DNA from: Streptomyces sp. NP-1717
GTDB lineage: Bacteria; Actinomycetota; Actinomycetes; Streptomycetales; Streptomycetaceae
Reading direction: 5' to 3'
NCBI RefSeq assembly: GCF_022695985.1
Contig: NZ_JAAPBF010000027.1
Span: forward strand, 1 to 57,506
DNA: 57,506 nucleotides
In this document: piece by piece, positions 42,914-51,192 of the stretch
How the letters are laid out: each line of letters opens with the position of its first letter
How positions within the stretch are numbered: position 1 is the stretch's first letter
Position numbers and translations under genes: made by a program
Notes under the pieces: generated by a model
What the model saw: the letters and a program-made list of their open reading frames with translations, nothing else
Databases searched by the model: none
Told to the model about the DNA's origin: nothing

Positions 42914-43871
42914 TCCTCACTCCGTGCAACTGCCCGCTCCGGAGACGGAGCAGGCCCACTACTCCCATAACGAGCGGGAGTTCCGCAGGGGTCGGGAGCA
43001 GGATTATTCCGTTCGGATCCTGAGAGGACACACTATTCGACGGGCCGAGCGCCGTGGTCGGTGCGGCGCGCGCGTCCGGTACGGAGGCGTACGTCGCCCG
43101 CTCCTCCAGGCGCCGCCAGTGGCCCAGCGGCCAGGCGATGACCACGGCCCGTCCGACGACCTCGTCCTCCGAGACGGTGCCGCGGAACTCCTCGTCGAGA
43201 TGGAAGCGCGAATCGGCCGAGTTCGACCGGTGGTCGCCCATCACGAAGATCCGCCCCGTCGGCACCTTCACCTCGAAGTCGAGCTTCGACGGCGGGTTGC
43301 CGGGATTCAGATACGGCTCCGTCAGCGGTACCCCGTTGACGACGATGCGCCCGTCCTTGTCGCAGCACTTCACGGTGTCGCCGCCCACGGCGACGACGCG
43401 CTTGATCAGGTCCTGCTCGTCGGCGGACGGCAGCAGTCCGATGAAGGTGAGGGCCTGCTTCACCTGCTTGACAACGACCGGGTCGTCCGGGGGTACCTCT
43501 GTCTCCTCCTGCAGCCAGCCGCCGGGGTCCTTGAACACCACGACGTCGCCGCGCTCGGCGCGGGAGCCGAACCAGGGCGTCAGCTTGTCGACGAGCACCC
43601 GGTCGTCGATCCGGATCGTCTGCTCCATGGATCCGGAGGGGATCACGAAGGCCTGGACGAGGAACGTCTTCAGTACGAGGGCGATCAGGAGCGCCACACC
43701 GATCAGGAGCGGGATCTCCGTCATCGCGGAACGGCGGCGGCGCCGCTTCACCTTGCGGGCGAGTCTGCGCCGTTCCGCGCGCCCGGGCAGGGCGCGTCCT
43801 GTCGTGGGTCTGGTGCCTGTCGGCAGCCGGGTGTCGGCCCGGTGGCCCCCGGGCCGTCCTCGGTTACCCAT
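42867..43871 (-). CDS. sipX: type I signal peptidase SipX
   Basis: This 334-residue enzyme has a basic N-terminal tail (KVKRRRRRS before the first helix), the catalytic Ser in IPSGSMEQTI, the Lys in IKRVVAVGGD, and box E GDHRSNSADSR. A C-terminal helix is followed by an Arg/Gly-rich end that overlaps the sipY start by 47 bp. ATG 43871 overlaps the sipW stop by 8 bp. The basic C-terminal tail may be partly a product of this overlap. Confidence 0.87.
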   Translation of the reverse strand: MGNRGRPGGHRADTRLPTGTRPTTGRALPGRAERRRLARKVKRRRRRSAMTEIPLLIGVALLIALVLKTFLVQAFVIPSGSMEQTIRIDDRVLVDKLTPWFGSRAERGDVVVFKDPGGWLQEETEVPPDDPVVVKQVKQALTFIGLLPSADEQDLIKRVVAVGGDTVKCCDKDGRIVVNGVPLTEPYLNPGNPPSKLDFEVKVPTGRIFVMGDHRSNSADSRFHLDEEFRGTVSEDEVVGRAVVIAWPLGHWRRLEERATYASVPDARAAPTTALGPSNSVSSQDPNGIILLPTPAELPLVMGVVGLLRLRSGQLHGVRSGCGGFGRRRTIRTR

Positions 43872-44640
43872 GGGCGCCGTCCGGGTCCCGTACGCCGCTG
43901 AAGGCGTCGGTGGGCTCCAGCGAGGTCCAGCGGCCGAGCGGCCACCCGATCCAGTCCACCCGCCCGATGACCTTGTCCACGGGCACCGTGCCGCCGCCGG
44001 GCTCGCCCAAGTGGTCACGTGAGTCGCGGGAGTTGCTGCGGTGGTCGCCCATCACCCAGAGGGTCCCGGAGGGCACGACGATGTCGAAGGGCGCGCTGGA
44101 CGGCGCGTCGCCGAAGTACACGTACCGCTCTTCGATCGCCCGGCCGTTCACCTCGACCTTGCCCCCCTCGTCGCAGCAGACCACCCGGTCGCCTCCCACG
44201 CCCACCACGCGCTTCACGAAATCGGTCTCGGCGGGCTCGGCGAGACCGAGGGCCGCGGCCGCCCCGTGTGCGAGCCCGGTGAGGGGGTTCTCCCCCGCCG
44301 GTTCCTGGACGAAGGAGCCGGTGCCGTCGAAGACGACCACATCGCCGCGCCGCGGTTCGGTACCGAAACGGTACGCCAACTTGTTGACCAGCACGCGGTC
44401 CCCGACCTGGAGACCCGGCTCCATGGAGCCGCTGGGGATCAGGAAGGGCTGTACGACGAAGGCACTGAACAGCAGGAGAGAGGCCGTGCCGAGCACGCCC
44501 AGCACCGCGGCCCGGCGCCAGGGCATGGCCTTCAGGAATTCCCGGGGGCCTGGCATACGCACGGAGCGCGACCCCTCTTCCTTCCCTGTGGCGGGTGTGG
44601 AAGAAGGGTCGCGCTCCGAGTGCTGTGGTCCGGTGTCCAT
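43864..44640 (-). CDS. sipW: type I signal peptidase SipW
   Basis: This 258-residue enzyme has one N-terminal helix (about 43-65), the catalytic Ser in IPSGSMEPGL, the Lys in VKRVVGVGGD, and box E GDHRSNSRDSRDH. Unlike SipX, SipY and SipZ it has no evident C-terminal helix, so it would be anchored once. It is the first of the cluster and follows rplS with a 58-nt gap; no strong ribosome site is seen. Confidence 0.87.
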   Translation of the reverse strand: MDTGPQHSERDPSSTPATGKEEGSRSVRMPGPREFLKAMPWRRAAVLGVLGTASLLLFSAFVVQPFLIPSGSMEPGLQVGDRVLVNKLAYRFGTEPRRGDVVVFDGTGSFVQEPAGENPLTGLAHGAAAALGLAEPAETDFVKRVVGVGGDRVVCCDEGGKVEVNGRAIEERYVYFGDAPSSAPFDIVVPSGTLWVMGDHRSNSRDSRDHLGEPGGGTVPVDKVIGRVDWIGWPLGRWTSLEPTDAFSGVRDPDGAHG

Positions 44641-44698
44641 CGGGCTCAGAGCTTATCCGGCCGTCCGGTGGAACCATGCGCGAGATTCGAGCCGGGGC

Positions 44699-45049
44699 TC
44701 AGTTGTCGCGCTTCTCCTTGATCTTCGCGGCCTTGCCGCGCAGCTCACGGAGGTAGTAGAGCTTGGCGCGACGTACGTCACCACGGCTGACGAGCTCGAT
44801 CTTCTCGAAGATCGGGCTGTGCACCGGGAAGGTGCGCTCGACGCCGACGGAGAAGGAGACCTTGCGGACCGTGAAGGTCTCGCGGACGCCCGAGCCCTGG
44901 CGGCGGATGACAACACCCTTGAACTGCTGGATACGGGAGCGGTTGCCCTCGATGACACGTACGTGGACGTTCACGGTGTCGCCGGGACGGAACGCGGGGA
45001 GGTCGCTGCGCAGCGACGCCGCGTCGACGGTGTCGAGCAGGTGAGCCAT
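44699..45049 (-). CDS. rplS: 50S ribosomal protein L19
   Basis: The product is 116 residues, with the family blocks [39 protein letters not shown] and [18 protein letters not shown]19 lies at the subunit interface. ATG 45049 has an AGGAAG site. It follows trmD after a gap with a small hairpin. Confidence 0.96.
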   Translation of the reverse strand: MAHLLDTVDAASLRSDLPAFRPGDTVNVHVRVIEGNRSRIQQFKGVVIRRQGSGVRETFTVRKVSFSVGVERTFPVHSPIFEKIELVSRGDVRRAKLYYLRELRGKAAKIKEKRDN

Positions 45050-45141
45050 GATGGTCTGCTTCCTCGCTGATGCCACAGGTCATCAACGGAATGTCGATAA
45101 GGAAAGTTCGGAGCGCCGTTCTCGTCGGGTGGGCGTCGTTC

Positions 45142-45156
45142 CCCCTGTGGCAGGGG
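45142..45156 (-). terminator. small hairpin between trmD and rplS
   Basis: CCCCTG-TGG-CAGGGG, 26 nt past the trmD stop and 93 nt before rplS. It may reduce read-through or act in an rplS leader. Confidence 0.35.
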
Positions 45157-45181
45157 CGCGCACCGGACGTACGGCAGCGGC

Positions 45182-46021
45182 TCATTCTTCCACGGCCCCC
45201 GGCCTGCGCCAAAATCGGCCACCGGGCTCCGGGGCCCAGCCCATGATGGAGAGCGTCTCGCGGTCCTTCTTGTCGAAGGCCGCCGCGTCGCAACGCTCGA
45301 TCATGTCGGGCCTGTTGAGCGCCGTACGACGGAAAGCCTCGTCCCGACGCCACCGCGCGATCTTGCTGTGATGACCGCTGAGCAGAATGTCCGGGATGGC
45401 GCGGCCTCGCCATTCCGGGGGCTTCGTGTAGACGGGACCCTCGAGCAGATCGGCCATCGCTCCGGGGGCGAACGAGTCGTCACGGTGGGACTCAGCGTTG
45501 CCCAGGACGCCCGGGAGAAGCCGTGCGACGGCCTCCGTGATGACCAGCACGGCCGCCTCGCCGCCGGCGAGGACGTAGTCGCCGATGGACACCTCGTACA
45601 CCGGCATCCGGGTCGCGTACTCGTCGACGACGCGGCGGTCGATGCCCTCGTACCGGGCCGGCGCGAAGAGCAGCCAGGGCCGCTCGGAGAGCTCGACGGC
45701 GAGCTCCTGGGTGAACGGGCGGCCGCTGGGGGTGGGAACGACCAGGACGGGGCCGTGGGCGCCCGCCTCGTAGCCGTCAGCGATCGCCTCGTCGAGGGCG
45801 TCACCCCAGGGGCCGGTCTTCATGACCATGCCCGGGCCGCCGCCGTACGGGGTGTCGTCGACCGTGTTGTGCCGGTCGTACGTCCACTCCCGGAGGTCGT
45901 GGACCTGGACGTCGAGGCGGCCACGCGCGCGTGCCTTGCCGACGAGGGACACGTTCAGCGGTTCGAGGTACTCCGGGAAGATCGTGATCACGTCGGCCCG
46001 CAGCGTGTCGGCGCAGGTCAT
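45182..46021 (-). CDS. trmD: tRNA (guanine-37-N1) methyltransferase
   Basis: This 279-residue SPOUT methyltransferase modifies G37 next to the anticodon. The trefoil-knot motifs are [32 protein letters not shown] and [17 protein letters not shown]. The ATG overlaps the rimM stop by 4 bp (ATGA), the conserved rimM-trmD arrangement. Confidence 0.96.
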   Translation of the reverse strand: MTCADTLRADVITIFPEYLEPLNVSLVGKARARGRLDVQVHDLREWTYDRHNTVDDTPYGGGPGMVMKTGPWGDALDEAIADGYEAGAHGPVLVVPTPSGRPFTQELAVELSERPWLLFAPARYEGIDRRVVDEYATRMPVYEVSIGDYVLAGGEAAVLVITEAVARLLPGVLGNAESHRDDSFAPGAMADLLEGPVYTKPPEWRGRAIPDILLSGHHSKIARWRRDEAFRRTALNRPDMIERCDAAAFDKKDRETLSIMGWAPEPGGRFWRRPGAVEE

Positions 46022-46647
46022 GTCGACCCGCCCCTGGCCGCGCCGTCGGGGCCGTCGCCGGCGGTGTCGTCGCCACCGGGGCTGTCGTCCTCGGAGCTGT
46101 CGGCGCTGTCGGTGGGGGCGGCGACCACCGCGTTGTCGTCGATGAGGCCGGGCGGCGGGTCGATCACGGCCCGCTGTTCCACCAGATCGATCTCGGTCAC
46201 GATCTCCTCCACGAAGGGGATCATGACCTCGCTGCCGTCGGGGCGCTCCACGATGAACAGATCCTGCGACGGGAGGTGGGTGATCTCGGTGATCCGGCCG
46301 ACCTCCGTGCCATCCGCCAGGACGACGTCCAGGTCCATGAGCTGGTGGTCGTAGTACTCGTCAGGGTCCTCCGGCATGTCCTCCGGGTCCACCTCGGCGA
46401 TGAGCAGGGTATTGCGCAGGGCCTCGGCGGCCGTACGGTCGCTCACCCCGGCGAAGCGCAGCAGGAGCCTGCCGCTGTGCACCCGGCCCGTCTCGATCGT
46501 CAGGGGTCCCGTGGAGGCCGGTTCGGTGGCCAGTACGGCTCCGGGGCCGAGCCGCAGCTCCGGCTCGTCCGTACGCACCTCGACGGTGACCTCGCCCTTG
46601 ATGCCGTGGGCACGGCCGATCCGCGCGACTACCAACTGCACTTGCAC
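46018..46647 (-). CDS. rimM: 16S rRNA processing protein RimM
   Basis: The product is 209 residues. The N-terminal barrel starts [15 protein letters not shown], and the PRC-barrel ends with [31 protein letters not shown] sequence. It helps mature the 30S head. The last 40 residues are an acidic Ser/Asp/Gly tail beyond the usual end. The start is GTG 46647 or GTG 46641. A terminator-like hairpin separates it from khpA. Confidence 0.93.
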   Translation of the reverse strand: MQVQLVVARIGRAHGIKGEVTVEVRTDEPELRLGPGAVLATEPASTGPLTIETGRVHSGRLLLRFAGVSDRTAAEALRNTLLIAEVDPEDMPEDPDEYYDHQLMDLDVVLADGTEVGRITEITHLPSQDLFIVERPDGSEVMIPFVEEIVTEIDLVEQRAVIDPPPGLIDDNAVVAAPTDSADSSEDDSPGGDDTAGDGPDGAARGGST

Positions 46648-46757
46648 ACGTCCCTGTTCTCCAACTTCTGCGGCTTCTGTGGCTACTTCGGCGTCGGCGC
46701 GGCGGCGGAGGGACGCGGCGGCGTGCCTCTCCCGCGCCGCCGCGAAGACGACAAAGA

Positions 46758-46783
46758 CCGGGGAGGGCGGTGGCCCTCCCCGG
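46758..46783 (-). terminator. hairpin between khpA and rimM
   Basis: CCGGGGAGGG pairs perfectly with CCCTCCCCGG across a 6-nt loop. It is followed on the minus strand by the T-rich TCTTTGTCGTCTT. This is one of the few intrinsic-looking terminators here. Confidence 0.75.
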
Positions 46784-46805
46784 CCGGTGCCGGTTCACAA
46801 CTGTG

Positions 46806-47045
46806 TCAGCGGACCTGATCCACGTCGACGAGGTCGACACGGATGCCACGGCCGCCGATCGCGCCCACGACGGTGCGCAGGGCGCGTGCGGTGCGGCCGT
46901 TGCGGCCGATCACCTTGCCGAGGTCGTCGGGATGCACCCGTACCTCGAGCACACGGCCACGGCGCAGGGTGCGCGAGGCGACCTGCACATCGTCCGGGTT
47001 GTCGACGATGCCCTTCACGAGGTGCTCGAGAGCCTCCTCGAGCAT
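46806..47045 (-). CDS. khpA: KH-domain RNA-binding protein KhpA
   Basis: This 79-residue single type II KH domain has the RNA-binding GxxG loop in VIGRNGRTARALR. It starts two bases after the rpsP stop, the standard rpsP-khpA pair. It binds structured RNA, probably with a KhpB partner. Confidence 0.95.
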   Translation of the reverse strand: MLEEALEHLVKGIVDNPDDVQVASRTLRRGRVLEVRVHPDDLGKVIGRNGRTARALRTVVGAIGGRGIRVDLVDVDQVR

Positions 47046-47047
47046 GC

Positions 47048-47494
47048 TCAGGCCTCGGTCGGCTCAGCGGCGGACGCCGAAGCAGCGGCGTCGGCGTCGT
47101 CCGCCTTCTTGTCCGCCTTCTTCGCCTTGGGGGTGATGGCATCACCCTTGGGCTCTTCGCCGTCCTTGGCGAGAGACTCGAAGAGGGCGCGCTTGTCGGC
47201 CTTCGGCTCCGGCTGGAGCAGCGGCGCCGGGGCGGGCAGGCCCTTGTGCGCCTGCCAGTCGCCCGTGAGCTTGAGGATCGCGAGAACCGGCTCGGTCGGC
47301 TGGGCGCCGACGGACAGCCAGTAACGCGCGCGGTCCGAGTCGACCTCGATACGCGACGGGTTCTGCACCGGGTGGTACAGGCCGATCTCCTCGATCGCCC
47401 GGCCGTCACGGCGGGTGCGGGAGTCGGCGACGATGATGCGGTAGTGAGGCGAACGGATCTTGCCCAGACGCTTCAGCTTGATCTTGACTGCCAC
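47048..47494 (-). CDS. rpsP: 30S ribosomal protein S16
   Basis: The product is 148 residues. The S16 core ([28 protein letters not shown] start, [25 protein letters not shown]) fills about 90 residues. A Lys/Ala-rich acidic-basic tail follows, longer than in most bacteria but common in Streptomyces. GTG 47494 is used, with AGGAGAG upstream; the frame stays open to 47641 without a start signal. Confidence 0.95.
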   Translation of the reverse strand: MAVKIKLKRLGKIRSPHYRIIVADSRTRRDGRAIEEIGLYHPVQNPSRIEVDSDRARYWLSVGAQPTEPVLAILKLTGDWQAHKGLPAPAPLLQPEPKADKRALFESLAKDGEEPKGDAITPKAKKADKKADDADAAASASAAEPTEA

Positions 47495-47659
47495 GGAAGT
47501 GGTCTCTCCTGGATCTTGACGTGGTTGGGCACATCGACATGCCGCGTGGGGTTGCGGTACTCGTGTGCCCGATGGACGCGTCAGCCGGAGGAGAGAGGGG
47601 TCCTGTGCGACTGTCGAGTACAGCTGGTCATTGTGCCACACGCCCGAGGCGCGCCGCGC

Positions 47660-47689
47660 CCCGCCCGACCGCGGTGACTCCGGGGCGGG
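47660..47689 (-). terminator. possible hairpin after the zinc-protease-like gene
   Basis: CCCGCCC pairs with GGGCGGG around a 16-nt loop, 19 nt past the stop of the zincin gene. Confidence 0.35.
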
Positions 47690-47707
47690 ACGGGGCGCCG
47701 GTGGTGC

Positions 47708-48364
47708 TCAGCTCGCAGCGGCGACCACTTCCGGAATGCGGAACGGCTTGCCACAGCCGCCGCAGACGATAGGGGCCTGTGCGAGGACCGACGGAACGAC
47801 GCGTACGTTGCGGCCGCAGTCGCAGACCGCCTTCACGCGTACACCCCCGCCGGACGAGCCGTGCCGCGCGGCGGGGCCGCGGAAACTGCGCTCGGTGTCG
47901 GACGTCGTCGCGACCGTGTGCGCCGCGAGGGCACGCTGGAGCCGCTCGATGGTGGGGCGATAGCGCCGTCTCGCCTCCGGGTTGAGTGAGACCAGGGAGA
48001 AACCGCTGCTGGGATGCGGCTCCTCGGAATGGTCCAGGCCCAACTCCTCGGCGATCGCGAGGAATCGGCGGTTGTGGTAGCGGCCTGCCCGGGAGGTGTC
48101 TCGGACACCCCGGGCAGCGGCGATGCCGTGGACTGCCTCGTGAAGCAGTCGCTCGAAGGAGAGCTCGGCGCCGCAGGCGGACGACGATTCTCCGATCAGG
48201 GACTCGGGCGCGGCAAGATCGGGCAGCTCGGTGTGGTACCGCTGAATCTCGGCCCACGCCTGCGCCAGCTCTGCGGCGAGAACAGGTGGTGTCGTGCTCA
48301 CGTCGTGAACAACGAGCCTGAAGGCTCCCGGGTTCCATTCCGGGGCATCCCAAATATTTTGCAC
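47708..48364 (-). CDS. SprT-like zincin with zinc-ribbon C terminus
   Basis: This 218-residue protein, as called, has a metallopeptidase motif HEAVHG (H-E-x2-H) with a possible third ligand about 25 residues later in RYHNRRFLAIAEELGL. That fits SprT/SPRTN-like or zincin-type proteases that act on DNA-protein crosslinks. The C terminus carries two Cys pairs (CDCG and CGGCG), a small zinc ribbon. The start is doubtful: GTG 48364 has no clear ribosome site, and the frame continues upstream to ATG 48508. I do not recognise a named homologue. Confidence 0.7.
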   Translation of the reverse strand: MQNIWDAPEWNPGAFRLVVHDVSTTPPVLAAELAQAWAEIQRYHTELPDLAAPESLIGESSSACGAELSFERLLHEAVHGIAAARGVRDTSRAGRYHNRRFLAIAEELGLDHSEEPHPSSGFSLVSLNPEARRRYRPTIERLQRALAAHTVATTSDTERSFRGPAARHGSSGGGVRVKAVCDCGRNVRVVPSVLAQAPIVCGGCGKPFRIPEVVAAAS

Positions 48365-49040
48365 GTACCCGTCAGTTGCCGTTGATGCGTCCTGACGAGG
48401 GCGGGTGCGTAGATCTGCGGAGAAGCCTCGCTTCTCGTCACAAGCCGGTACGTAGCGTCGACTACGCCTGGACGCGTAGGAGAAATACGTACACCAGATC
48501 GAGGCCATGTGTGCCGACGACCGTTTGGACGACCGCGCCAGTGGCGTCGCCGCTCCGACCTCTTCAGGAGGGCGGGACCACAACAACGACATTATCGGGC
48601 GCGCCGCCGATCCCCGGCATCGGCCCCGGTCGGGGCGGGCAGCGCGCAATCATCCGATACCGACGCGGGCCTCCGGAGAGCGAGAGAGCCCGTCGCGCCG
48701 GCCTCACCCTTACGGCCCAACTCCCACCGAGGCGTACCCAGACCCCGCGTGCGCGGCTGCGCCTTGCCCGTGCGGACTCCACGAAAGTCCGGAGCGGCGA
48801 CGCTCGGGGCGCGGCCAGGGCCGATCCGGCGGAGGCTCGCAGCGTAGGAGCACAGAGGTCCGGTGAGAGCGATTTTTCGTGCGCCGGGGCGCACGACCGG
48901 AGCGCGGAAGGATTGCCCGCGAAGCACTGGACGCGGGCACGGATGCGGAGTTCCCTGGCATACGGGGGACGAAGACGCGCATGTACACGGGGGCTGTCAA
49001 TCGGGGCACAAGGACTCTCGGCCGGATTGGGGCGCTATCA
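48365..49040. other. long non-coding stretch between divergent genes
   Basis: About 675 bases separate the zincin gene from the methyltransferase gene. No frame with good codon use is visible. Structured elements include a 6-bp hairpin at 48773-48791 (CGGACT/AGTCCG) and a perfect 8-bp hairpin at 48878-48895 (CGTGCGCC-GG-GGCGCACG) preceded by TTTTT. Parts could be 5' extensions of either gene (alternative starts 48508 on the minus strand and 48981 on the plus strand) or hold a small RNA. Confidence 0.5.
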
Positions 49041-49964
49041 ATGACTCGTACGCTCGTCCAGCACCACCAGCAGCAGGTGAAGGCGGCCACGGCAGATCCT
49101 TCTACGGAGGCGGGCGAGCGTGCCCGCGACTGGGCCGAGATCCAGGAACGGATGCTGGTGCCGCTCTACGAGGCGGTGTACGAGCGCCTGGAGGTGGGCC
49201 CCGGCACGCGGTTGCTCGGCCTCGGCTGTGGCTCGGGGCTCGCGCTGCTGATCGCGACCGCCAGGGGCGCCCAGGTGACCGGGGTGGACGCCGACCAGGA
49301 ACGTGTCGCGCTGGCACGCGAGCGGCTCGTCCATGACTCGCACCCGATGCAGCACGCGGCGCCCTCCACGGCGCCCGTGAGGGCCGGGAGCGGCGCGTCC
49401 GGGCCATTCGGCGGCCGGGCGGGGGCGCGCGTACTCACGGGCGGCGCCACGGCCGTCATGGAAGCAGAGCGGCCCTCGTACGACGTGATCACGGCGTTCC
49501 AGCCCATCGGTGTCGCCGCCGGCGATTCGGACGGGCTCGGACCCGCGCTGGCGGAGGCGGTGCCGATGGCGGACCGCGGCACTCCCGTGGTCCTGGCCGG
49601 CTGGGGACCGCAGGAGCGCTGCGCGACGTCCGCCGTCCTGCGGGTCGCGGGGCGGCTCACCGAACGGCTGCGGAAGGGCGGCGGCTACCGCCCGCCGCGC
49701 AGGGACGATCTGGAGGACGTGGCGGCGCGGGCCGGACTGAAGCCCGACGGCTCGGGCCGTGTGTCCTGCCCGTTCGGTTACGCGGGGATGGAGAGCGCGC
49801 TGCGCGGCCTGATGTCGACGGGGGTGTTCGACGCGGCGGTGCGGGCGACGGACCAGTCCCAGGTGGAGAAGGAGATAGCGGAGGCACTGCACCCGCACGT
49901 CCGGCGCGACGGCACCGTCTGGATGCCCAACGTCTTCCGCTATCTCATCGCACGTACACCCTGA
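49041..49964 (+). CDS. SAM-dependent class I methyltransferase
   Basis: The protein is 307 residues from ATG 49041. Motif I is LLGLGCGSGLALLIA, followed by the acidic ribose-binding residue in VTGVDADQERV, giving a Rossmann methyltransferase core (about 50-260). The segment between motif I and motif IV is expanded with Ala/Gly-rich sequence. The substrate is unknown. ATG 48981 is an in-frame alternative that adds 20 residues. A strong hairpin ends the gene. Confidence 0.8.
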   Translation: MTRTLVQHHQQQVKAATADPSTEAGERARDWAEIQERMLVPLYEAVYERLEVGPGTRLLGLGCGSGLALLIATARGAQVTGVDADQERVALARERLVHDSHPMQHAAPSTAPVRAGSGASGPFGGRAGARVLTGGATAVMEAERPSYDVITAFQPIGVAAGDSDGLGPALAEAVPMADRGTPVVLAGWGPQERCATSAVLRVAGRLTERLRKGGGYRPPRRDDLEDVAARAGLKPDGSGRVSCPFGYAGMESALRGLMSTGVFDAAVRATDQSQVEKEIAEALHPHVRRDGTVWMPNVFRYLIARTP

Positions 49965-49977
49965 CCACGGCGGGTGC

Positions 49978-50009
49978 GGGCGGTCCCTGCGGCGCGCCGC
50001 GGACCGCCC
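49978..50009 (+). terminator. strong terminator before the yhf-like cluster
   Basis: GGGCGGTCC (49978-49986) pairs exactly with GGACCGCCC (50001-50009) around a GC-rich, itself palindromic core, followed by CTTTCGTT. It isolates the next gene from the methyltransferase. Confidence 0.75.
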
Positions 50010-50082
50010 TTTCGTTACCGAGGACATCGAGGTCGGCCGAGAGCTGACCGCAGGAGCATTGACCCGACGGAAAAGTCTCCTT

Positions 50083-50095
50083 CAAGACAGTCTTG
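50083..50095. promoter_or_regulatory. 13-bp perfect inverted repeat upstream of yhfZ
   Basis: CAAGAC-A-GTCTTG touches the -35 of the yhfZ promoter. It could be a second operator in addition to the dyad at 50097-50120. Confidence 0.5.
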
Positions 50096-50122
50096 TCAGT
50101 ATCCAGAATCCTGGTTACTGTC
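50093..50122 (+). promoter_or_regulatory. yhfZ promoter with overlapping operator dyad
   Basis: TTGTCA (50093-50098), a 17-nt spacer and TACTGT (50116-50121) form a -35/-10 pair. The spacer and both boxes are covered by a dyad CAGTATCCAG-AATC-CTGGTTACTG (50097-50120, 9 of 10 pairs). The -10 ends seven bases before GTG 50129, so the transcript is probably leaderless. Bases 50101-50122 recur before yhfY with one change. Confidence 0.7.
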
Positions 50123-50128
50123 CCTTCT

Positions 50129-51067
50129 GTGACCGGCTTCGACGAACGCTTCCTGACCCGCAACGGCCTCACCGCCCAGCAGCTCGCCGTCCTGCTGCTC
50201 GACCACGAGCCGGACACCCGCCTGCCCCGCGTGCGTGACTTCGCCGAAGAACTGGGCGTCGGCAACGGCACGGTGCAGGCGGCTCTCCAGCTCCTGGAGA
50301 GCGCGGGGGCGATCCGGACAACCGCGCGCGGGCACCTCGGCACGTTCCTCGTCCACTCCGACCGGTCGGTCCTCTGGCGGCTCTCCGGACTCGGCACACT
50401 GCTGGCGGCGATGCCGCTGCCGTACTCGCACCGGTACGAGGGCCTGGCGACCGGGCTGCGCGCCGCGTTCGAAGAAGCCGGGGCACCGTTCGCGATCACG
50501 TTCATGCGCGGCGCCGGGGCCCGCACCACCGCCCTGATCGAGGGCAAGGTCGACCTCGTCGTCCTCTCCCGCTTCGCCGCCGACCGGCTGATCGAGGAGC
50601 GCCCCGTGGAACTCGTCGCGGACCTCGGGCCCGCGACGTACGTGGGGGCGCACGGACTGCTGCTGCGGCACGGCGCCGCCCTGGAGACGAAGGGGCTGCG
50701 CGTGGCCGTCGACCACGCCTCCGAGGACCAGCGCATACTCGCGGAGCGGGTCTTCGCCGGACGCTCGGACATCGAGTGGGTCGAGGCGTCGTACATGCAG
50801 CTGCGTGATCTGTTCGCGCACGACCGTGTCGACGCGACCCTGTGGAATCTCGACGAGGTGCAGGACCGGCTCGGGGCCGGCGTGGACGTACTGCCGCTGG
50901 GCGACGAGGTCACCCGGGACCTGTCCCTGCGCAACTCGAGCGCCGCGATCATCGGAAGGACCGAGGGGGCGAAGGCGCTCGGCGCCGTACGCGACTCCCT
51001 CGACCTGTCGGTAATCACCACCTGCCAGGCCGAGGTGTTGCGGGGTGAGCGCGCCCCGTCCTACTGA
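50129..51067 (+). CDS. yhfZ: YhfZ-like transcriptional regulator
   Basis: This 312-residue protein has an N-terminal GntR-like winged helix (LPRVRDFAEELGVGNGTVQA then LQLLESAGAI) and a C-terminal domain resembling a periplasmic-binding-type effector fold. It aligns by eye with what I recall of E. coli YhfZ, including AMPLPYSHRYEGLATGLRA and the end GERAPSY. It probably senses the pathway substrate and controls its own promoter and the yhfY promoter through the shared 22-bp element. GTG 50129 fits the promoter position. A hairpin at 51076-51096 ends its transcript. Confidence 0.87.
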   Translation: MTGFDERFLTRNGLTAQQLAVLLLDHEPDTRLPRVRDFAEELGVGNGTVQAALQLLESAGAIRTTARGHLGTFLVHSDRSVLWRLSGLGTLLAAMPLPYSHRYEGLATGLRAAFEEAGAPFAITFMRGAGARTTALIEGKVDLVVLSRFAADRLIEERPVELVADLGPATYVGAHGLLLRHGAALETKGLRVAVDHASEDQRILAERVFAGRSDIEWVEASYMQLRDLFAHDRVDATLWNLDEVQDRLGAGVDVLPLGDEVTRDLSLRNSSAAIIGRTEGAKALGAVRDSLDLSVITTCQAEVLRGERAPSY

Positions 51068-51075
51068 CCACTTTC

Positions 51076-51096
51076 GCCCGCCCCGTCGGGGCGGGC
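51076..51096 (+). terminator. terminator after yhfZ
   Basis: GCCCGCCCC-GTC-GGGGCGGGC, a perfect 9-bp stem 8 nt after the yhfZ stop. It makes yhfZ and the following operon separate transcripts. Confidence 0.75.
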
Positions 51097-51138
51097 CCGG
51101 CCCGCCCTCCTGCCGAGAAAAAGGGGAAGCCGAGCCTC

Positions 51139-51168
51139 TGCTCAAAATCCAAAATCCTGGTTACTGTC
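51139..51168 (+). promoter_or_regulatory. promoter of the yhfY-U-T-V-S-X-W operon with repeated element
   Basis: Bases 51147-51168 match 50101-50122 at 21 of 22 positions. The -10 TACTGT falls at 51162-51167, and TGCTCA (51139-51144) takes the -35 place. The right half-site CTGGTTACTG is intact and the left half-site is degenerate (7 of 10). AGGGTGAAGGGA then serves ATG 51193. The conserved copy points to a common regulator, probably YhfZ. Confidence 0.72.
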
Positions 51169-51192
51169 GTATTCGAGGGTGAAGGGAACACC

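Noticed and set aside
48878..48895. Hairpin with five T's as an intrinsic terminator
   Set aside because: The T-run precedes the stem on the plus strand and would be A's after it on the minus strand, the wrong side for termination in either direction.
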